Shown: positions 48,402 to 60,252, counted from the stretch's first letter. The stretch: 64,000 nt of DNA from Gyrodactylus bullatarudis (GCA_012064415.1 SSNU01000177.1:125855-189854); one strand, 5' to 3'. The notes: generated by a model not told the origin, from the letters alone. Made by a program: numbers and translations.

Positions 48402-48990
48402 CTTCAAAAATTTTATCTGTATTAGCAGAAATATTCATTTCTTAGAGGATTTTGAAGACGAGTGAATAATGAGTAATAAAGCTTTTATTTCACCGGTTCT
48501 CATCAGACTCTTACACCGGCTTGATATTTGTACATACGATAATGAAAAATTAAAAATCCTCTAATTGGACTAATGGGAATTGAAAGAATATCACAGGGAG
48601 GAGGAGTAGGGTTTTACTGAGTTCATAGTCTTTTCTTGAGAAAGGGATCCAGTTGTAACTGCCCGCTACTTTTTTTTCTTTTGACTCCTCGTTTTTTAAT
48701 TGCACACTTTTTTGATTCAGTAATAATTACAGGTGGGGTACCAATTTGATTATCAACTTCCGTTGACTTTTCCTGATTTGCCGTAATTCACCCTTAGCTG
48801 TAATTGTTACTGTGCATGAAGCGGGTACAATTTCAAGACTAACTGCAGATTGAGAACTAACTGGATTATCAACTTCAGTTGACTTGTCTTGGATAGCATG
48901 ATTGTTCTAATCTGCAGTTGCTGTAGGAACGCTTAACAGTAGCTCAGTGAATTGGGGATTTGTTTGTAAGCTTTTTTTGGAATAAAATAC
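48402..48990 (-). pseudogene. PLE C-terminal tail plus pseudo-LTR
   Basis: Minus-strand frames give a Lys/Ser/Val-rich tail (STEVDNPVSSQSAVS) and then KEKKSSGQLQLDPFLKKRL and stop. The SGQLxxDxFLK ending recurs at 57400-57490 and 60693-61085, each just upstream of a hammerhead. The element then runs through the hammerhead at 48471-48520 to about 48402. The upstream polymerase is absent. Confidence 0.7.
48471..48520 (-). ncRNA. Hammerhead ribozyme candidate with GCCGGT/ACCGGT pseudoknot
   Basis: Minus strand: GCCGGT (48520-48515) pairs with ACCGGT (48497-48492). Stem I GAGT/ACTC, core CTGATGA intact, GAA, stem III ATAAA/TTTAT with AGC loop, cleavage after T. The upstream TATA-like box is weak (ACAAATAT). 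AATAAA lies in stem III. Confidence 0.78.
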
Positions 48991-49444
48991 ATATCTCAAG
49001 TTGAGATTCTCAACCATAATTTTGATTTTCATAATAAAAATTTAATTCTTTTAACTGAATTGAAAGTGCTAAAAATTAAATTGAGATGAGTAAAATATGT
49101 AAATATAATTTTAAAATATCTATGATAATTACTAGGCTAGGGTGAATTTTTTTTTCTCCGAACAACTCACGAGAGTATAACTTTTCTGATAAAATTCAGT
49201 ACTGAGATAATGTTTGCATATTTTTAAAGCGTGAAAGTCCTTATGTCATTGCCCTTTTATCCCACAATATCCTATGGACATGATAAAACAACGAAATCTA
49301 CCACGAAGGCTCTCTTGATGAAATCCATTAAATGGCAAAGATATTAATTGATTGCGTAGTGATAATAATTCATTGAAAATTGAGCGGTGATTTGAAAATT
49401 AATGGTGAAGTATTTTCGACGCATGATTCAATATAAAATAATAC
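48991..49444. other. Nothing recognised
   Basis: AT-rich sequence without supported features. Confidence 0.4.
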
Positions 49445-50193
49445 ACCTAGTTAATATGAAGATGGAAATTTATGGTTTTAACAAAATACTCAATTTTTTC
49501 ATCAAGAAATCGAATTTGATCAAGATTTTATGGAATCTAGATCATGAGGCCCTCTTTCACGACATGGAGAAAAAAACTTTAGAAAAAAACAATTTTTAAG
49601 GATAATACGACAAATTTGAAATCTTGAAGTAGCGCCAAATTCCCATATTTTTAAACTTAGAGTTGAAAATTTTTGTTGATTTCAATGTGAGAAAGTGATC
49701 AAAAGTTAATTTAAAGGATCAAAATTATTCAAAGAAATCAAATATGCTGAATCTGGTTTTAAGAATCACTCCATATTCGTGTCAAAATCAAATTTTGAAT
49801 TTTTCATCATTTTCCTTACTTGAAAGTCGATGAAATTTGATATTTCAAGGTCCCAGAAAAATTACGAATTTGTCAAAAATTTTATTATGATCATCGGTTT
49901 TTTTGTCTTATTGTGATCCTTTAAATTAACTTTTGATCACTCTCTCACATTGAAATCAACAAAAATTTTCTACCCCAAGTTCAAAAAATGGGAATATGGT
50001 GCTACTTCAAGATTTCAAATTTGTCGTACTTTCCTTAAAAATTGTTTTTTTCTAAAGTTTTTTTTCTCCATGTCGTGAAAGAGGGCCTCATGATCTAGAT
50101 TCCATAAAATCTTGATCAAATTCGATTTCTTGATGAAAAAATTGAGAATTTTGTTAAGACCATAAATTCCCATCTTCATATTAACTAGCTCTA
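49445..50193. repeat. R1 MITE, best full-length copy (about 750 bp)
   Basis: It starts CCTAGTTAATATGAAGATGG and ends with the inverted CCCATCTTCATATTAACTAG. The arms pair along nearly the whole length (e.g. CTAGATCATGAGGCCCTCTT in both orientations) around a centre near 49810. This is the closest relative of the 1-337 and 60038-60252 copies. Confidence 0.9.
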
Positions 50194-52095
50194 CTTAGAA
50201 AAGTTTGTAATAATATTAGGTTGAAAAATTCACTCTGCCCTAATAATCACCTTAATATTAATGAAATATTAACAAAAGTAGATTCAATCGGAATATTACC
50301 AACCTGTTTCCAAAGCTTCTTCCTGAGTACCTTTTTCCACATTCCAAAATATAGAGATTAAACTTTTTCTCGGAAAGAGTAATTTTTTCTCAAATTCTAC
50401 GGCCAATCTTCGTCTAATGTTGATGCTGATTATCAATATTTAACTGCTTCAAATCTTTGAAATCGATAAAAATTTTGGATTTGAAAGTTGAAAAAGTGGA
50501 AATTTGAAACATTTCCGAAATTCAAAAAACGGCTCAATTTTGGTCAGATTAAATTTTTTTCGGAAATTTTTTTTGTATTCAAAACTAATCAGTTCCATTT
50601 CAGTGGAATCCAAAAAATAAATTTTTTCCTGATTTTCTGGATAAAAATTTTGAGTTTTTTGTAAAAATATGATATTCTCATCTTCATGTCAACTAGCTTT
50701 ACTTTTTTCAATTTTTATCTTACCTTTAGATGTGATCTTTGGTTAGCTTTCATTCTTAACAAATATTTCATGATTCTCGAGTTCTTGATGTATAGTTCGA
50801 GTATTTTGTCATAAATTCTCCTCTTTGTATCAATTGTTTTTGTTTAATTTTCAAACAAGGTTTCTTAGTCAACAATTTCCTTTAATATGATAAAATGCCC
50901 TTTTTTATTCATCTTTGTGCCTTTTTTCCATGATATTTCTATCCATCACAAATACATATTTCCATTATATTTATATTATTGACATATATTAGTTAAACTT
51001 TTGTTATTTTTTTGAATATAAAATCTAATAATTTATGATAAACGAACCATTTTTTGATTAGGAAAAATAAAAACTACAAAGGATTTATTACAAAAATAAA
51101 AAAAAATCTTCCCTTATTTGGTATACCAATCATAAAATTAGATTCAACTGAACAGAAATGGACATTTTCTCAATTGATCGAATCCTCTTAAATTAATCTT
51201 GAAAAACTTTTCAAATGGAAAATACGCTCAAAACTTTTGATCATAGAAAGACGATGCTAGATTCTTTTCATAAATAAAGTTGGTCGAAATCTCTCAAGTT
51301 TTTGATTTTTTACAATTTGTGAATTTAAAGTTCCAGATTTTCTAAAGGAAAAATCTGAAAATTTGGTCTCTTACTTATTTTTTTGATTTAATGTGTGATA
51401 TATTTAGTCCATTGGGACTCCTGAGGTTAAAATAATTGTAAGTGACAAAACATAGCCTTAAATAAACTTTACATTCATGAGAGCAGTGACTTTTAACATC
51501 TTACTGGTCATATGAAGTCCATATATGCTCCGGTCAGTGACATGTTAAGAGATAATGATGTTGACAATTATAAAAAAGATTTAAATCCTGTTGAGTTTAG
51601 TTTATGAAAATCTTCTTTTCTGTGTAAAAGCGTCCAAATTAGGCCAGAAATGATGTTCGGGAAAAAAATATTTTGAATTATCCTGATAAAGGTCATTCAC
51701 AAAGATTACAAGTGGTTTCAATTGTTTACGAAGTTCAATTTAGATCGAATAAATATCGTCGATATTCTTCCAAAATGTAGATTAAAATAAACAGCTGGAT
51801 ATACTCAGCATTTAAGACCAGATTAGAAACTTTCTAATGCAAATATTTAATAATAAAGTTGGGGAATTGGAAGAAATGCAATGAGACATTTTGCTATAGA
51901 TGATAAAAATGTTTTATTTTAATATGACAAGTATTTATTCTATAATTATTGTATCCTAAAATTACTGAAACCATCTGGAATTTTTCTTGAATTTTCTCGA
52001 GATTCCAAACGTTTACAAACTAGAGTAGTGAAATAAGTATTAGATATTAAAAATTACTATAAAAATCCTCGAAATCTTTAAGTACCAATCAAGAG
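50194..52095. other. Repeat remnants and AT-rich sequence
   Basis: A right-end remnant of an R1-group MITE lies at about 50400-50702 (ending CTTCATGTCAACTAGCTTTA). A TTAA-like MITE right end (TTGGGACTCCTGAGGTTAA) lies near 51408-51428. No gene was recognised. Confidence 0.5.
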
Positions 52096-52134
52096 TAAAG
52101 TTGATTGATATGAAGTTGGGAATCTATTATTTTA

Positions 52135-52447
52135 GAAAACAGGGGAAGAGAGCGGCAACGGGGACTCAGAAAATCCAAAAATTCTTCACAACCCCAAAAC
52201 AGTAACTATGCGATTGGTCAGTAATACAAATTAGATACCCTATTAGTTCAAAACAAATGAATATTCGCTATTGGTCAAGACTATCCTTCTATGCTCTTGT
52301 ATTATGTATATATATAACTTCTAAGTCGGTGTAAGGTCTGAAGAGAGCCGACGAAAATAAAAGCTTTTATTCACCTAACCTCTTTCGTCGTTCTAACCAC
52401 CAGCATGACCATTAGTCAGCTCGCTCAGAATATCTTCGAGAAAAATT
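52135..52447 (+). mobile_element. Truncated PLE 3' end inside a MITE
   Basis: A short frame gives KRAATGTQKIQKFFTTPKQ and stop, resembling the KRxSGQLxxDxFLK tail of other PLE ends. Then come a TATATATATAA box, the hammerhead 52325-52378 and the tail CCACCAGCATGACC that also follows the 30.6-kb ribozyme. The RT and nuclease are missing. Confidence 0.7.
52325..52378 (+). ncRNA. Hammerhead ribozyme candidate with GTCGGT/GCCGAC pseudoknot
   Basis: GTCGGT 52325-52330 pairs with GCCGAC 52347-52352 (one G-U). Core CTGAAGA 52338-52344, GAA 52353-52355, stem III AATAAAAGCTTTTATT, cleavage after C52372, then ACC pairing with GGT. Stem I has one mismatch further out. Confidence 0.75.
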
Positions 52448-52957
52448 AGGCAATTAATGTCTCAAAATGAAAATTTTTAGTGAATCGAAAGTCAGAGTGT
52501 GGTCAAAAGAGATTTCTCAGGATCAAGATTAGACAAGAAAACTGACCATCACCGTCGAATATCCGATATTTCCATCATTTTCGAGGGATTTCGATTTACC
52601 GAAATTTCAAAGATTTTCAGTAAAAATGATCAAAAATTCAAAATTCAGCTCCTAAACGATAATGAGGCTATGCATTAGAACAGATTTTGCATAATTTAAT
52701 TTCTTGTTTAGTCGTGATCATAAGAAATTTCTTTTGATCACACTCTGACTTACAAATCAATAAAAATTTTGAGTTCAAAGTTCGAAAAAATGGGACTTTG
52801 GTGGCCAAATAACCAAATTTTTCATAAAATTATATTTTTTAGAACTGTTTTCTTCTAATGCTAAAATTGAGCAACATGATTAGGATTCCAAAAAATCTTT
52901 CGTAAACGAGATTTTCGTAAAAATAATAGATTTCAGACTTCATATCAATCAGCTTTA

Positions 52958-53740
52958 AATGAGTAAAATGCCACCTTCGTTTCAAGCTTCTAATTATAAT
53001 TGGTTCGTTTTGGAATGCAAAATGATGGTCCCAACATCAGTAGTTCTCTGTCCGTCTGGTCGAGCTGCAAATCTGTAAACTTAAAGATGCAGTCTGGAAG
53101 ATTTTTTTTCTTCGTTAGTGAATCAAAGTTAGGTTTTGAGAGTCAACCAAGTCGATGGAAAATTAGAAAAAAATTTAGTCTGAATTTTTCTTAAAGCTAA
53201 TTTCAAAAGCAGATATTTGAACTCTCTTTGTGATAATTGGAACCTCAAAAAGTATTAAAATACTCATTTTAAGCAGCCATTCCCTTTATCAACTTTCGAT
53301 CACTCTTAAACTTTCAAGTCATCAAAAATTATCAACTCAAAATTTAAAAAAAATGGGAATTTGGCACAAACTCTAGAATTCAAATATGCCATAATTTCCT
53401 TGAACATTGATTTTTTCAAAATTTGTTTTTCATATCTCCATGACCTAGAAAATGTTGATCAAATTCGACTTGTTGATGTAAAATTCAAAAATACCCCATC
53501 TTTATATCAACTAGCTTTATTTTGAATTTGCCTTTATCACCAAAGCAATAAAAAACAGAAAAAACTTTGAGTTCTGAGTCGAATAGTTTATTAAGCCAGC
53601 TTTCTAAAACCTAATTGACATGAAGCTGAAAATTTACTCTTTTTACAAATAACCAGATAGCCCCAAAAAATATTTCTGAAAAAAATTGAATCTAGCCAAA
53701 ATAAGGAAATTTAAGCAAATTAAGAAGATGCCAGATTGTT
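52958..53740. other. Repeat remnants
   Basis: An R1-type right half ends near 53517 (CCCATCTTTATATCAACTAG), and a left end begins near 53611 (CCTAATTGACATGAAGC). No gene. The 64-residue open frame at 53000-53194 is unsupported. Confidence 0.5.
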
Positions 53741-53790
53741 TCACAAATAAAGATCTTTATTTCAGGCAACTCATCAGTCTGATACATCCC
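53741..53790 (-). ncRNA. Hammerhead-like motif, related to the 63.2-kb copy
   Basis: Minus strand: core CTGATGA (53777-53771), GTTGCCT, GAA, stem III ATAAAGATCTTTAT, T, then TGTGA against TCAGA (one mismatch). The 3' flank GTGAAACAATCTGGCATCTT matches 63255-63275. The pseudoknot helix is not evident here (GGGAT opposite TTGCC). Confidence 0.55.
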
Positions 53791-54744
53791 ATATAAATAC
53801 AGGTTTAACAAATTTGAAAGAGATGGCCTTATTGGTCCAAATTTTTATAGTTGTACAATTGGCTCTTCCCTGTTACCAGGTCAGAGAAATTAATGTAAGA
53901 AATATGAATTATAATTATTCGAAATTTGTTCAATCAAAGTGATAATTACACGGGTGGTTGGGGGGTTGCGATAAATTTTTGCGACAAACTGATTATAGTG
54001 TAAAATTTTACGCAGATTCTGAATCTGCTTCCAAAAATTTCATAAGTTGTTCAGTTTTTACGCAATTCACGAAAAACCGAAATAGCACAATTTTCATAAT
54101 CGGGACTTGAATAAATCAATTTTTCGACTTGATCCTTAGACATTTCAGAGCCAAATTTGATATCATTTGAAAGAACGTAAAATTCTCTATAAGACGCTTT
54201 CAAGTTCAAACGTGCTTTTGGAATGGATCATCCTCAAAATTGGTCTTAAAGTTGAAAAAAGATGAAAAATTAGCGAAAAATGCCATGCACTTTTTTGTTT
54301 TTACCCTTCAACAGGCTATCTTATTTTGATAAAATCTCAAATTTTAATGGGGGAAAGAATGTGAAATTTATTTCTCTATCCAATGATACCTCGTATGACC
54401 ATTTATCTTTTTTGGTTCAGAAGTTATTCAAGGTTTTTTCATTAGTGATTTCACTCAATTTTTCTCGATTTATTTTTTCTCGATTCTGATTGGTTCATTT
54501 TGATTAGCACAATAATTTCGTATAAAACTGAAGGATTTATAATAAATGATTAAATCAGTATAGACAATAACAGGGATTTGTATATTTATAAAAAAACTTA
54601 ATTTTGATATTAAGTTATAGTCTTTTAAGTGTCTATTTTATTGTTTTTCAAAGTTTTTTTCTTTAAAAATTGCATTTCATTATTTTTTTTCTTAAACGTA
54701 TGTATAAAGATGTACCCTTTTCCCCACCCTGATATTTTCTCATT

Positions 54745-54800
54745 GGTTGTATTCGACCAAACCTTAACCAATCACAGTATTTAACAGGATTTCAAAATAT
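54745..54800 (+). promoter_or_regulatory. Possible transposase promoter
   Basis: CATTGGTTG (inverted CCAAT) and AACCAATCAC flank a 35-nt span and precede the TATA-like AGTATTTAACAGG about 40 nt before the start codon at 54832. The layout fits a polymerase II core promoter, but no experiment or conservation supports it here. Confidence 0.4.
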
Positions 54801-54831
54801 GTTATTTTGTTATTGAATTCATTTAACAAAA

Positions 54832-56455
54832 ATGGATCTTCGTGTCTTTCAATTCCGTAATGATAAAGAAAAATTTTGCTATGTTTGTGGATTTTATTTC
54901 GCTAACCGAAGGATGTACATAATCACTGATGAAATATCAAGAAAAATTATGGATTATTTTCAACCAACCGGTTAACCATGGAAGAAATTTTTCTCCTTCC
55001 AAGTTGTGCCTTTCATGCTACTCAAAAATTAGTTACCCAAATAGGAGCTCCTACAGAAATAAGATTAAAGTTTGGTCTGAACCCTTCAATCATGAAGAAG
55101 ATTGCTACTTTTGCTTGACGCGAATTTGTGCAAATAGAAGGCCATCGACTCAAGTTAGTTTAAGATTTGCATATCCTGTTGTAAGACATTTATGAACATT
55201 GCTATTCCAGAATTATCCAAATTTAAGAACGTGTCGTGATGTTCCTAGACTGCAACAGCCCCTTATCAATGTTCAACAGGATCCAGAATCTAGTGGTAAC
55301 ACTATCGAATAAGAAGAAGATGGAATGACTGTGCGCTTGACCCAGAAAACCCTTGACAAGATCGTTAGAGTATCCAGGCTTTCCAAAAAAAATGCTGTTG
55401 AGGTTGGACGAATCTTAGTGAGTCATAAAATAAATGGCGGAGGAGTAACATTTTCTCATTATAAAAGTAGAGACCTTATTTTTAGACCTTATTTTTCATT
55501 TGAAGACAATCTTTCTTTTTGTAATAATATACCCGGATTATTCAACGAGCTTTCATATGAATTTAATCCAAACTCTCTAAGGCTTTTCATAGATTCGTCC
55601 AAAAATAGTCTTAAAGCAGTTCTTCTAGATAATCTGAACGTAATTCCATCTATTCCAATAGCTTATTCCAGAGAAGTGCCCGAGAACAGAGAGAGTATTG
55701 AGATAATTCTAGATAAAATTAGTTATTATGAATATAATTTTTTCATAATCGCTGATTTTCAAGTAATAAGCTTTTTAATGGGAATTCAAAGAGGGAACAC
55801 GTCCTTCCCATGTTTTCTCTGCTTATGGGAATCAAGAGCTCGAGGTACTCATTATGACCCAAATTTTTTTCCTGTTCCAAGAGGAGTTGGAATGGGCAAT
55901 AAGAGAATTAATGAGCCCCTCGTTGAAAATAATCGAATTCTTCTTCCACCTTTGCACATAAAATTAGAAATTTTTAAGCAATTTATGAAAGCATTGGTTT
56001 CTAGAAATTCCCATTCTCTGGAGCATGTTTATGCTAAATTCTCATATATTTCAAGAACTAAAATAGATGAGGGAATACTCACTGGTCCTCAAATTAATGA
56101 TTTGATAAAAGATGAAATCTTCTCTCTTGTTCTTGTAGAAGAAGAACTTTGAGCATGGAATTCTTTTAAAGATGTGTGTTTAAATTTTTTTGGGAATAAT
56201 AGAGACCCAAATGCTAGAATATTAGTTGAAGAGCTTCTGGTATCTTATGCAGAGTTGGGTTGTCTCATGAACTTGAAGTTACATTTCCTTCGTTATCATT
56301 TTGATTTTTTTCATCAAGTTCCACTTGGTACTATCTCAGATGAACAAGGTGAAAAAATGCACCAAATGATGATGTTCATTGAGGAAAGATATTCAGTAAT
56401 AAATTTGGAACATTGTCTTTCAGATTACTGTTGGTTTATAAAAAATACAGATTAA
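54832..56455 (+). pseudogene. Transposon protein with Asp/Asp-CxxC/Glu-like core, lightly damaged
   Basis: The start MDLRVFQF is followed by CYVCGFYF, then after a +1 shift near 54965 by KLCLSCYSKI, WSEPFNHEEDCYFCL and RFAYP. Two stops lie near 55195 and 55310. The main frame (55325-56152) has LRLFIDSSKNSLKAVLL (first candidate Asp), FFIIADFQVISFLMGIQ (second Asp) and FPCFLCLWESRARG (Cys-x2-Cys). LPPLHIKLEIFKQFMKAL follows. After one TGA it continues GNNRDPN, LKLHFLRYHFDFF and ISDEQGEKMHQ (candidate Glu). I recognise this as a protein repeatedly present in arthropod and cnidarian genomes, usually left uncharacterised. The RNase H-type transposase reading is inference. Length about 540 residues if joined. 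Confidence 0.75.
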
Positions 56456-57317
56456 AGATAGAGAATATTGTTGCTCCCCCAAAATTTGTTTTATACTCAA
56501 TCAAAACCATACAATGTAGAAGAAATTCTGAAAATTTAAATTTGATAAAACAGTTTTACAATATTTTATAATACAAGAATTGTAAATAAAAAAATCAGAT
56601 AAAACTTCAATGTAAACGTTTTTATAAATATACAAATCCCTGTTATTGTCTATACTGATTTAATCATTTATTATAAATCCTTCAGTTTTATACGAAATTA
56701 TTGTGCTAATCAAAATGAACCAATCAGAATCGAGAAAAAATAAATCGAGAAAAATTGAGTGAAATCACTAATGAAAAAACCTTGAATAACTTCTGAACCA
56801 AAAAAGATAAATGGTCATACGAGGTATCATTGGATAGAGAAATAAATTTCACATTCTTTCCCCCATTAAAATTTGAGATTTTATCAAAATAAGATAGCCT
56901 GTTGAAGGGTAAAAACAAAAAAGTGCATGGCATTTTTCGCTAATTTTTCATCTTTTTTCAACTTTAAGACCAATTTTGAGGATGATCCATTCCAAAAGCA
57001 CGTTTGAACTTGAAAGCGTCTTATAGAGAATTTTACGTTCTTTCAAATGATATCAAATTTGGCTCTGAAATGTCTAAGGATCAAGTCGAAAAATTGATTT
57101 ATTCAAGTCCCGATTATGAAAATTGTGCTATTTCGGTTTTTCGTGAATTGCGTAAAAACTGAGCAACTTATGAAATTTTTGGAAGCAGATTCAGAATCTG
57201 CGTAAAATTTTACACTATAATCAGTTTGTCGCAAAATTTTTCTTAAATTTCCCCCAGTGTTATTATTGTTAGATTCTAAACTCATGTGGAAGGTTAGAGA
57301 ACAACAAGCGTAAATTT

Positions 57318-57365
57318 GAGTGATAAACGTTTTATTTCGCCGGGTCTCTTCAGACTCTACCCCGG
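57318..57365 (-). ncRNA. Hammerhead ribozyme candidate with CCGGG/CCCGG pseudoknot
   Basis: Minus strand: CCGGG (57365-57361), 16-nt loop with GAGT and core CTGAAGA, CCCGG (57344-57340), C, GAA, stem III ATAAA/TTTAT with ACG loop, cleavage after C, ACTC pairing with GAGT. All core bases are conserved (position 7 is free in hammerheads). A TTTATATG box lies upstream and AATAAA in stem III. Confidence 0.8.
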
Positions 57366-57399
57366 TTAACATATAAATACTATTACAATGCTCTATTTG

Positions 57400-57490
57400 G
57401 GACCTTCTATTGGTTCATTTTGCCTTTTGAGAAAGTTGTCAATTTGTAACTGCCCACTGTACCCTTTTGAAAGAAGTTGCGAAGCCAATA
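57400..57490 (-). pseudogene. PLE C-terminal tail
   Basis: The minus-strand frame ends YSGQLQIDNFLKRQNEP and stop near 57400, the same tail motif as at 48600 and 61060. Directly upstream of the hammerhead 57318-57365 in the element's orientation. Confidence 0.65.
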
Positions 57491-58611
57491 ATTTTTTTTA
57501 AACCATCAAAATTTTGAAATTCTCACAAATTTTGTTTTTAAAGATAGATTTCAATTCAGAGTTTATATTTATGTAAAAGAAATTCTCAAATCTAAAAGTA
57601 ATGTAAACGAAGATGAATTTATGAATACAAGGAATTCGTTTTTTTATCGCGAACTCTGAATCCAGTGTTCTGAATTTAACGTAATATAGCGATCAAACTT
57701 CTTTGATAAGAAAATTCATAAATGAATACCCTATAAGGGCTTAAAATACTGTGCATTTAATTTTGTCATCATGCCTGGGAAAATTTCTTGATGTTCAAAA
57801 TTAAATCTCTGTAGTTTACACAAAAAAGTATTAATCTAAATGATAATAATTTTCATGCTATTACTAAACGTGAGTTATCCCGAGTAAATCTAGTAATGCT
57901 AGAAAATATAGGTTAAGCTTCCCAAGATTAATCCTGTGATTAACAAAAGATTCTCGAAATAAAGATGATGAAGCCTAGTCTATATTTTTCTTCAAAATAA
58001 TTAAGTTTTATATTAGATATCATATTATATATAAATGAAACAAGTAATGAGAATTAGAAAATACATAGTATCTTGTCCTTTTTTGCATAGAAGAGAATTT
58101 TTTCATTACCTGCATTCAATCTTTTGAGTATCACATGATTTATGAATACGCTGATTACGAATCTGCAGTTAACGCAATTATTTTAAGCTCATGAGTTAAA
58201 AATAGGCTTTATTTGAAGGTGTACAAGGATGGGGGAAATTGTATCTTCTTTCAGTTTTTGGGATACAGTCTCAAAAGTGTAAAAAAAGCGGTTCTTGAAG
58301 CGAGTAGAGAATGCAAAAGTCTGAGTAGGCAATCAAAATAAAATTAAAATGGGCACAAAAATTCGAGAAACTCAATATGAAAAATTCAAATTGAGATTTT
58401 AAATTGTAAATATCTATTGTAATTATCAAAGCTGCCGGAATAATCAGGATAAAAATTCTAATTGGTTATTTCATTTAAAATCCTAAAAATTTTAAGTGGG
58501 AATTATTTAGCTGGTACACATTAGAAGAATATTGTTCCCGAGTTCTGGCTCTGCATTGAAACAAAATTATAAACGCCCATTAGAGGAATGCTTAACTCCT
58601 TAGCATATTTA
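57491..58611. other. AT-rich stretch with a partial TTAA-type MITE
   Basis: At 58100-58200 the minus strand carries GCGTTAACTGCAGATTCGTA and TTCATAAATCATGTGATAC, related to the right end of 10718-11219. Otherwise nothing is supported. Confidence 0.45.
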
Positions 58612-58920
58612 ACCGAATATACAAGCATTTTAAGTATTGAGAGCTGAGTTTGAAAATGTATTTAAAAATACTCCAACTTTTCTTGAAGAGAAGGTAGATA
58701 TTTTGCATGATTTACATATAATAATTAATATGCATTGGTTAATCGGGATGGCTTAGTGGGTACAGTACCTACCCTGTGTTCAAGTATCAACCCCTGGACT
58801 TTTTTGATAATTTCTACCTTTGTTCTCAGATAGTTCTGAGAATAGATTTTTACATAAATAAAATCCTCTCTATCTGTTTATTACTAAATTCTGTTCGAGA
58901 ATCGTAATGTTGATAGTTTT
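58612..58920 (+). repeat. Dispersed repeat with tRNA-like boxes, copy 2
   Basis: It matches 35765-36093. GGATGGCTTAGTGGGTACAG gives an A-box-like TGGCTTAGTGG, and GTGTTCAAGTATC a weak B box 33 nt later. GTTCTCAGATAGTTCTGAGA downstream is an internal palindrome present in both copies. Confidence 0.6.
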
Positions 58921-59737
58921 AACTCTACTCTAACGCCCATCTTTAGCAGATATTAGTGGGCATTAGATGATAAAAATAGTGTTTAAACATAATTATTTTT
59001 ACGATTTATGGGTACAGATTTCAAGTCCACATACGGGACAGCATTTGACCGCTGTTTTTGCACTCGAATGGGTTAATCCACCAGTTATAATTTGAAAAAT
59101 TAATTAAATTCAAAAAATAAAATAGGGGTCCATTGAGTAACCATGAAAATAATTTTTTTATTATTCAATTGTCATAGATATCATTTTTATCAGGCTTCTG
59201 AAATCTGATTTTGTTTTAAAAATTTTGATATATGCAAATTTTTCTTTTTGTTAGAAGCAACAGAAAAAAGATCAGAGGACGGCTAATAAAAATTAGTAGT
59301 AAACGCTATCAGAAAAAGACATTCCATGGGAAACTTTTGTGTATTCAGTACGTTTTTGTCTTTTTTTAAACAAGGGTGGTAAGAAAAAGAATTTATTGTT
59401 AAAAGAAAATAGCTTTTATTCAAGAAAAATTGTATGATTTTCCAATTTGTAAAGAATCCTGGCACCAGAAACATTTACAAATATCAAATTAATTTTTAGA
59501 TAAGTTATCAATAAGATGCCAATGAAGAATTATCTAAGATAATCAAATAATTCATTAGGGTTCAGGATCGAAATTAAGGATCTAAAAATGTCTAGTAAAG
59601 AGAGCTTTAAGATTAGAATTCAAGAAAAGCAATTTAAAAATAATATTTTAAACTTAGCTTATAGGTATGCTCAATAAAGTTTAACTTTAGAAGCTGAAAA
59701 GATTAGAATTATATTTTCAAAAAATTTTATATTCTTC
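58921..59737. other. Downstream flank of host gene 2
   Basis: AT-rich; no exon, RNA or bounded repeat recognised. It should contain the 3' untranslated region of host gene 2 next to 59738. Confidence 0.4.
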
Positions 59738-59931
59738 TTATGGTGTTTTTCTATAATCTGGAGGTTCTTCATATTCTGGAGCATCTTTAGTTCTGATAAT
59801 TGTCGAATAGCGGGCAAGTTTACCAAAAGGTGATTTATTATCGTTTTGACTCATTATATGGGAAGCATCTTCTATGACTTGTTGGGAAGTTGGCTCTCGA
59901 TTCACGTTATAATTTGGATTACCATTTGTAC
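59738..59931 (-). CDS. Host gene 2, terminal exon (cytoplasmic tail)
   Basis: Minus-strand exon following acceptor TTGACTAG, open for 63 codons to TAA at 59740-59738. The frame needs two bases at its start to complete a codon, so the upstream exon must end in phase 1. It reads TNGNPNYNVNREPTSQQVIE, then SPFGKLARYSTIIRTKDAPE and EEPPDYRKTP. The composition is rich in charged, Pro and Tyr residues (PEYEEPPDY), typical of a signalling or adaptor-binding tail. It has codon-like complexity unlike the surrounding sequence. I do not recognise the family. The intron upstream (59932-62511) contains a MITE, a PLE end and a Tc1 relic. Confidence 0.65.
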
Positions 59932-60037
59932 CTAGTCAAAATTAAGAATCTTATTCAACTTCATGACGGTATAAAAAACTATTGTAACAATGACTCTTGA
60001 TATTAAATTTGATAATATTTACCATATGAATGCTATA

Positions 60038-60252
60038 TAAAGCTAGTTAATATGAAGATGGGAATTTATGGTCTTAACAAAATTCTCAATTTTTTCATCA
60101 AGAAATCGAATTTGATCAAGATTTTATGGAATCTAGATCATGAGGCCCTCTTTCACGACATGGAGAAAAAAACTTTAGAAAAAAACAATTTTTAAGGAAA
60201 GTACGACAAATTTGAAATCTTGAAGTAGCACCATATTCCCATTTTTTGAACT
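60038..60252. repeat. R1 MITE, left half
   Basis: It starts TAAAGCTAGTTAATATGAAG and follows the 49445 copy closely up to GAAGTAGCACCATATTCCCA. It then stops abruptly at other sequence related to the 41.0- and 27.3-kb foldbacks (ATCATTAGAATCGTCTC). Confidence 0.85.

Larger units (their letters stand above)
52096..52957. repeat. R1-group MITE interrupted by a PLE pseudo-LTR
   Basis: It starts TAAAGTTGATTGATATGAAG and ends CTTCATATCAATCAGCTTTA. The foreign insertion runs from about 52135 to 52447; arm sequence resumes after it. Confidence 0.8.
53948..57260. mobile_element. DNA transposon with 617-bp near-identical inverted arms
   Basis: Arms 53976-54592 and 56620-57240 are inverted copies with almost no differences; a 210-bp open frame reads identically in each. 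The extreme left may extend to CACGGGTGGTTGGGGGG (53948-), a sequence also ending the fragment at 3930-4600; the right shows CACTGGGGG in the same orientation. Between the arms lies one gene (54832-56455). Borders and target duplication could not be settled by eye. Confidence 0.85.

Noticed and set aside
51408..51428. Complete TTAA-type MITE
   Set aside because: Only a right-end-like terminus is visible; no matching left end was found nearby.
54280..54489. 69-codon open frame, repeated on the opposite strand at 56724-56933
   Set aside because: It lies wholly in the inverted arms of the transposon and has no recognisable domain; identity comes from arm identity.
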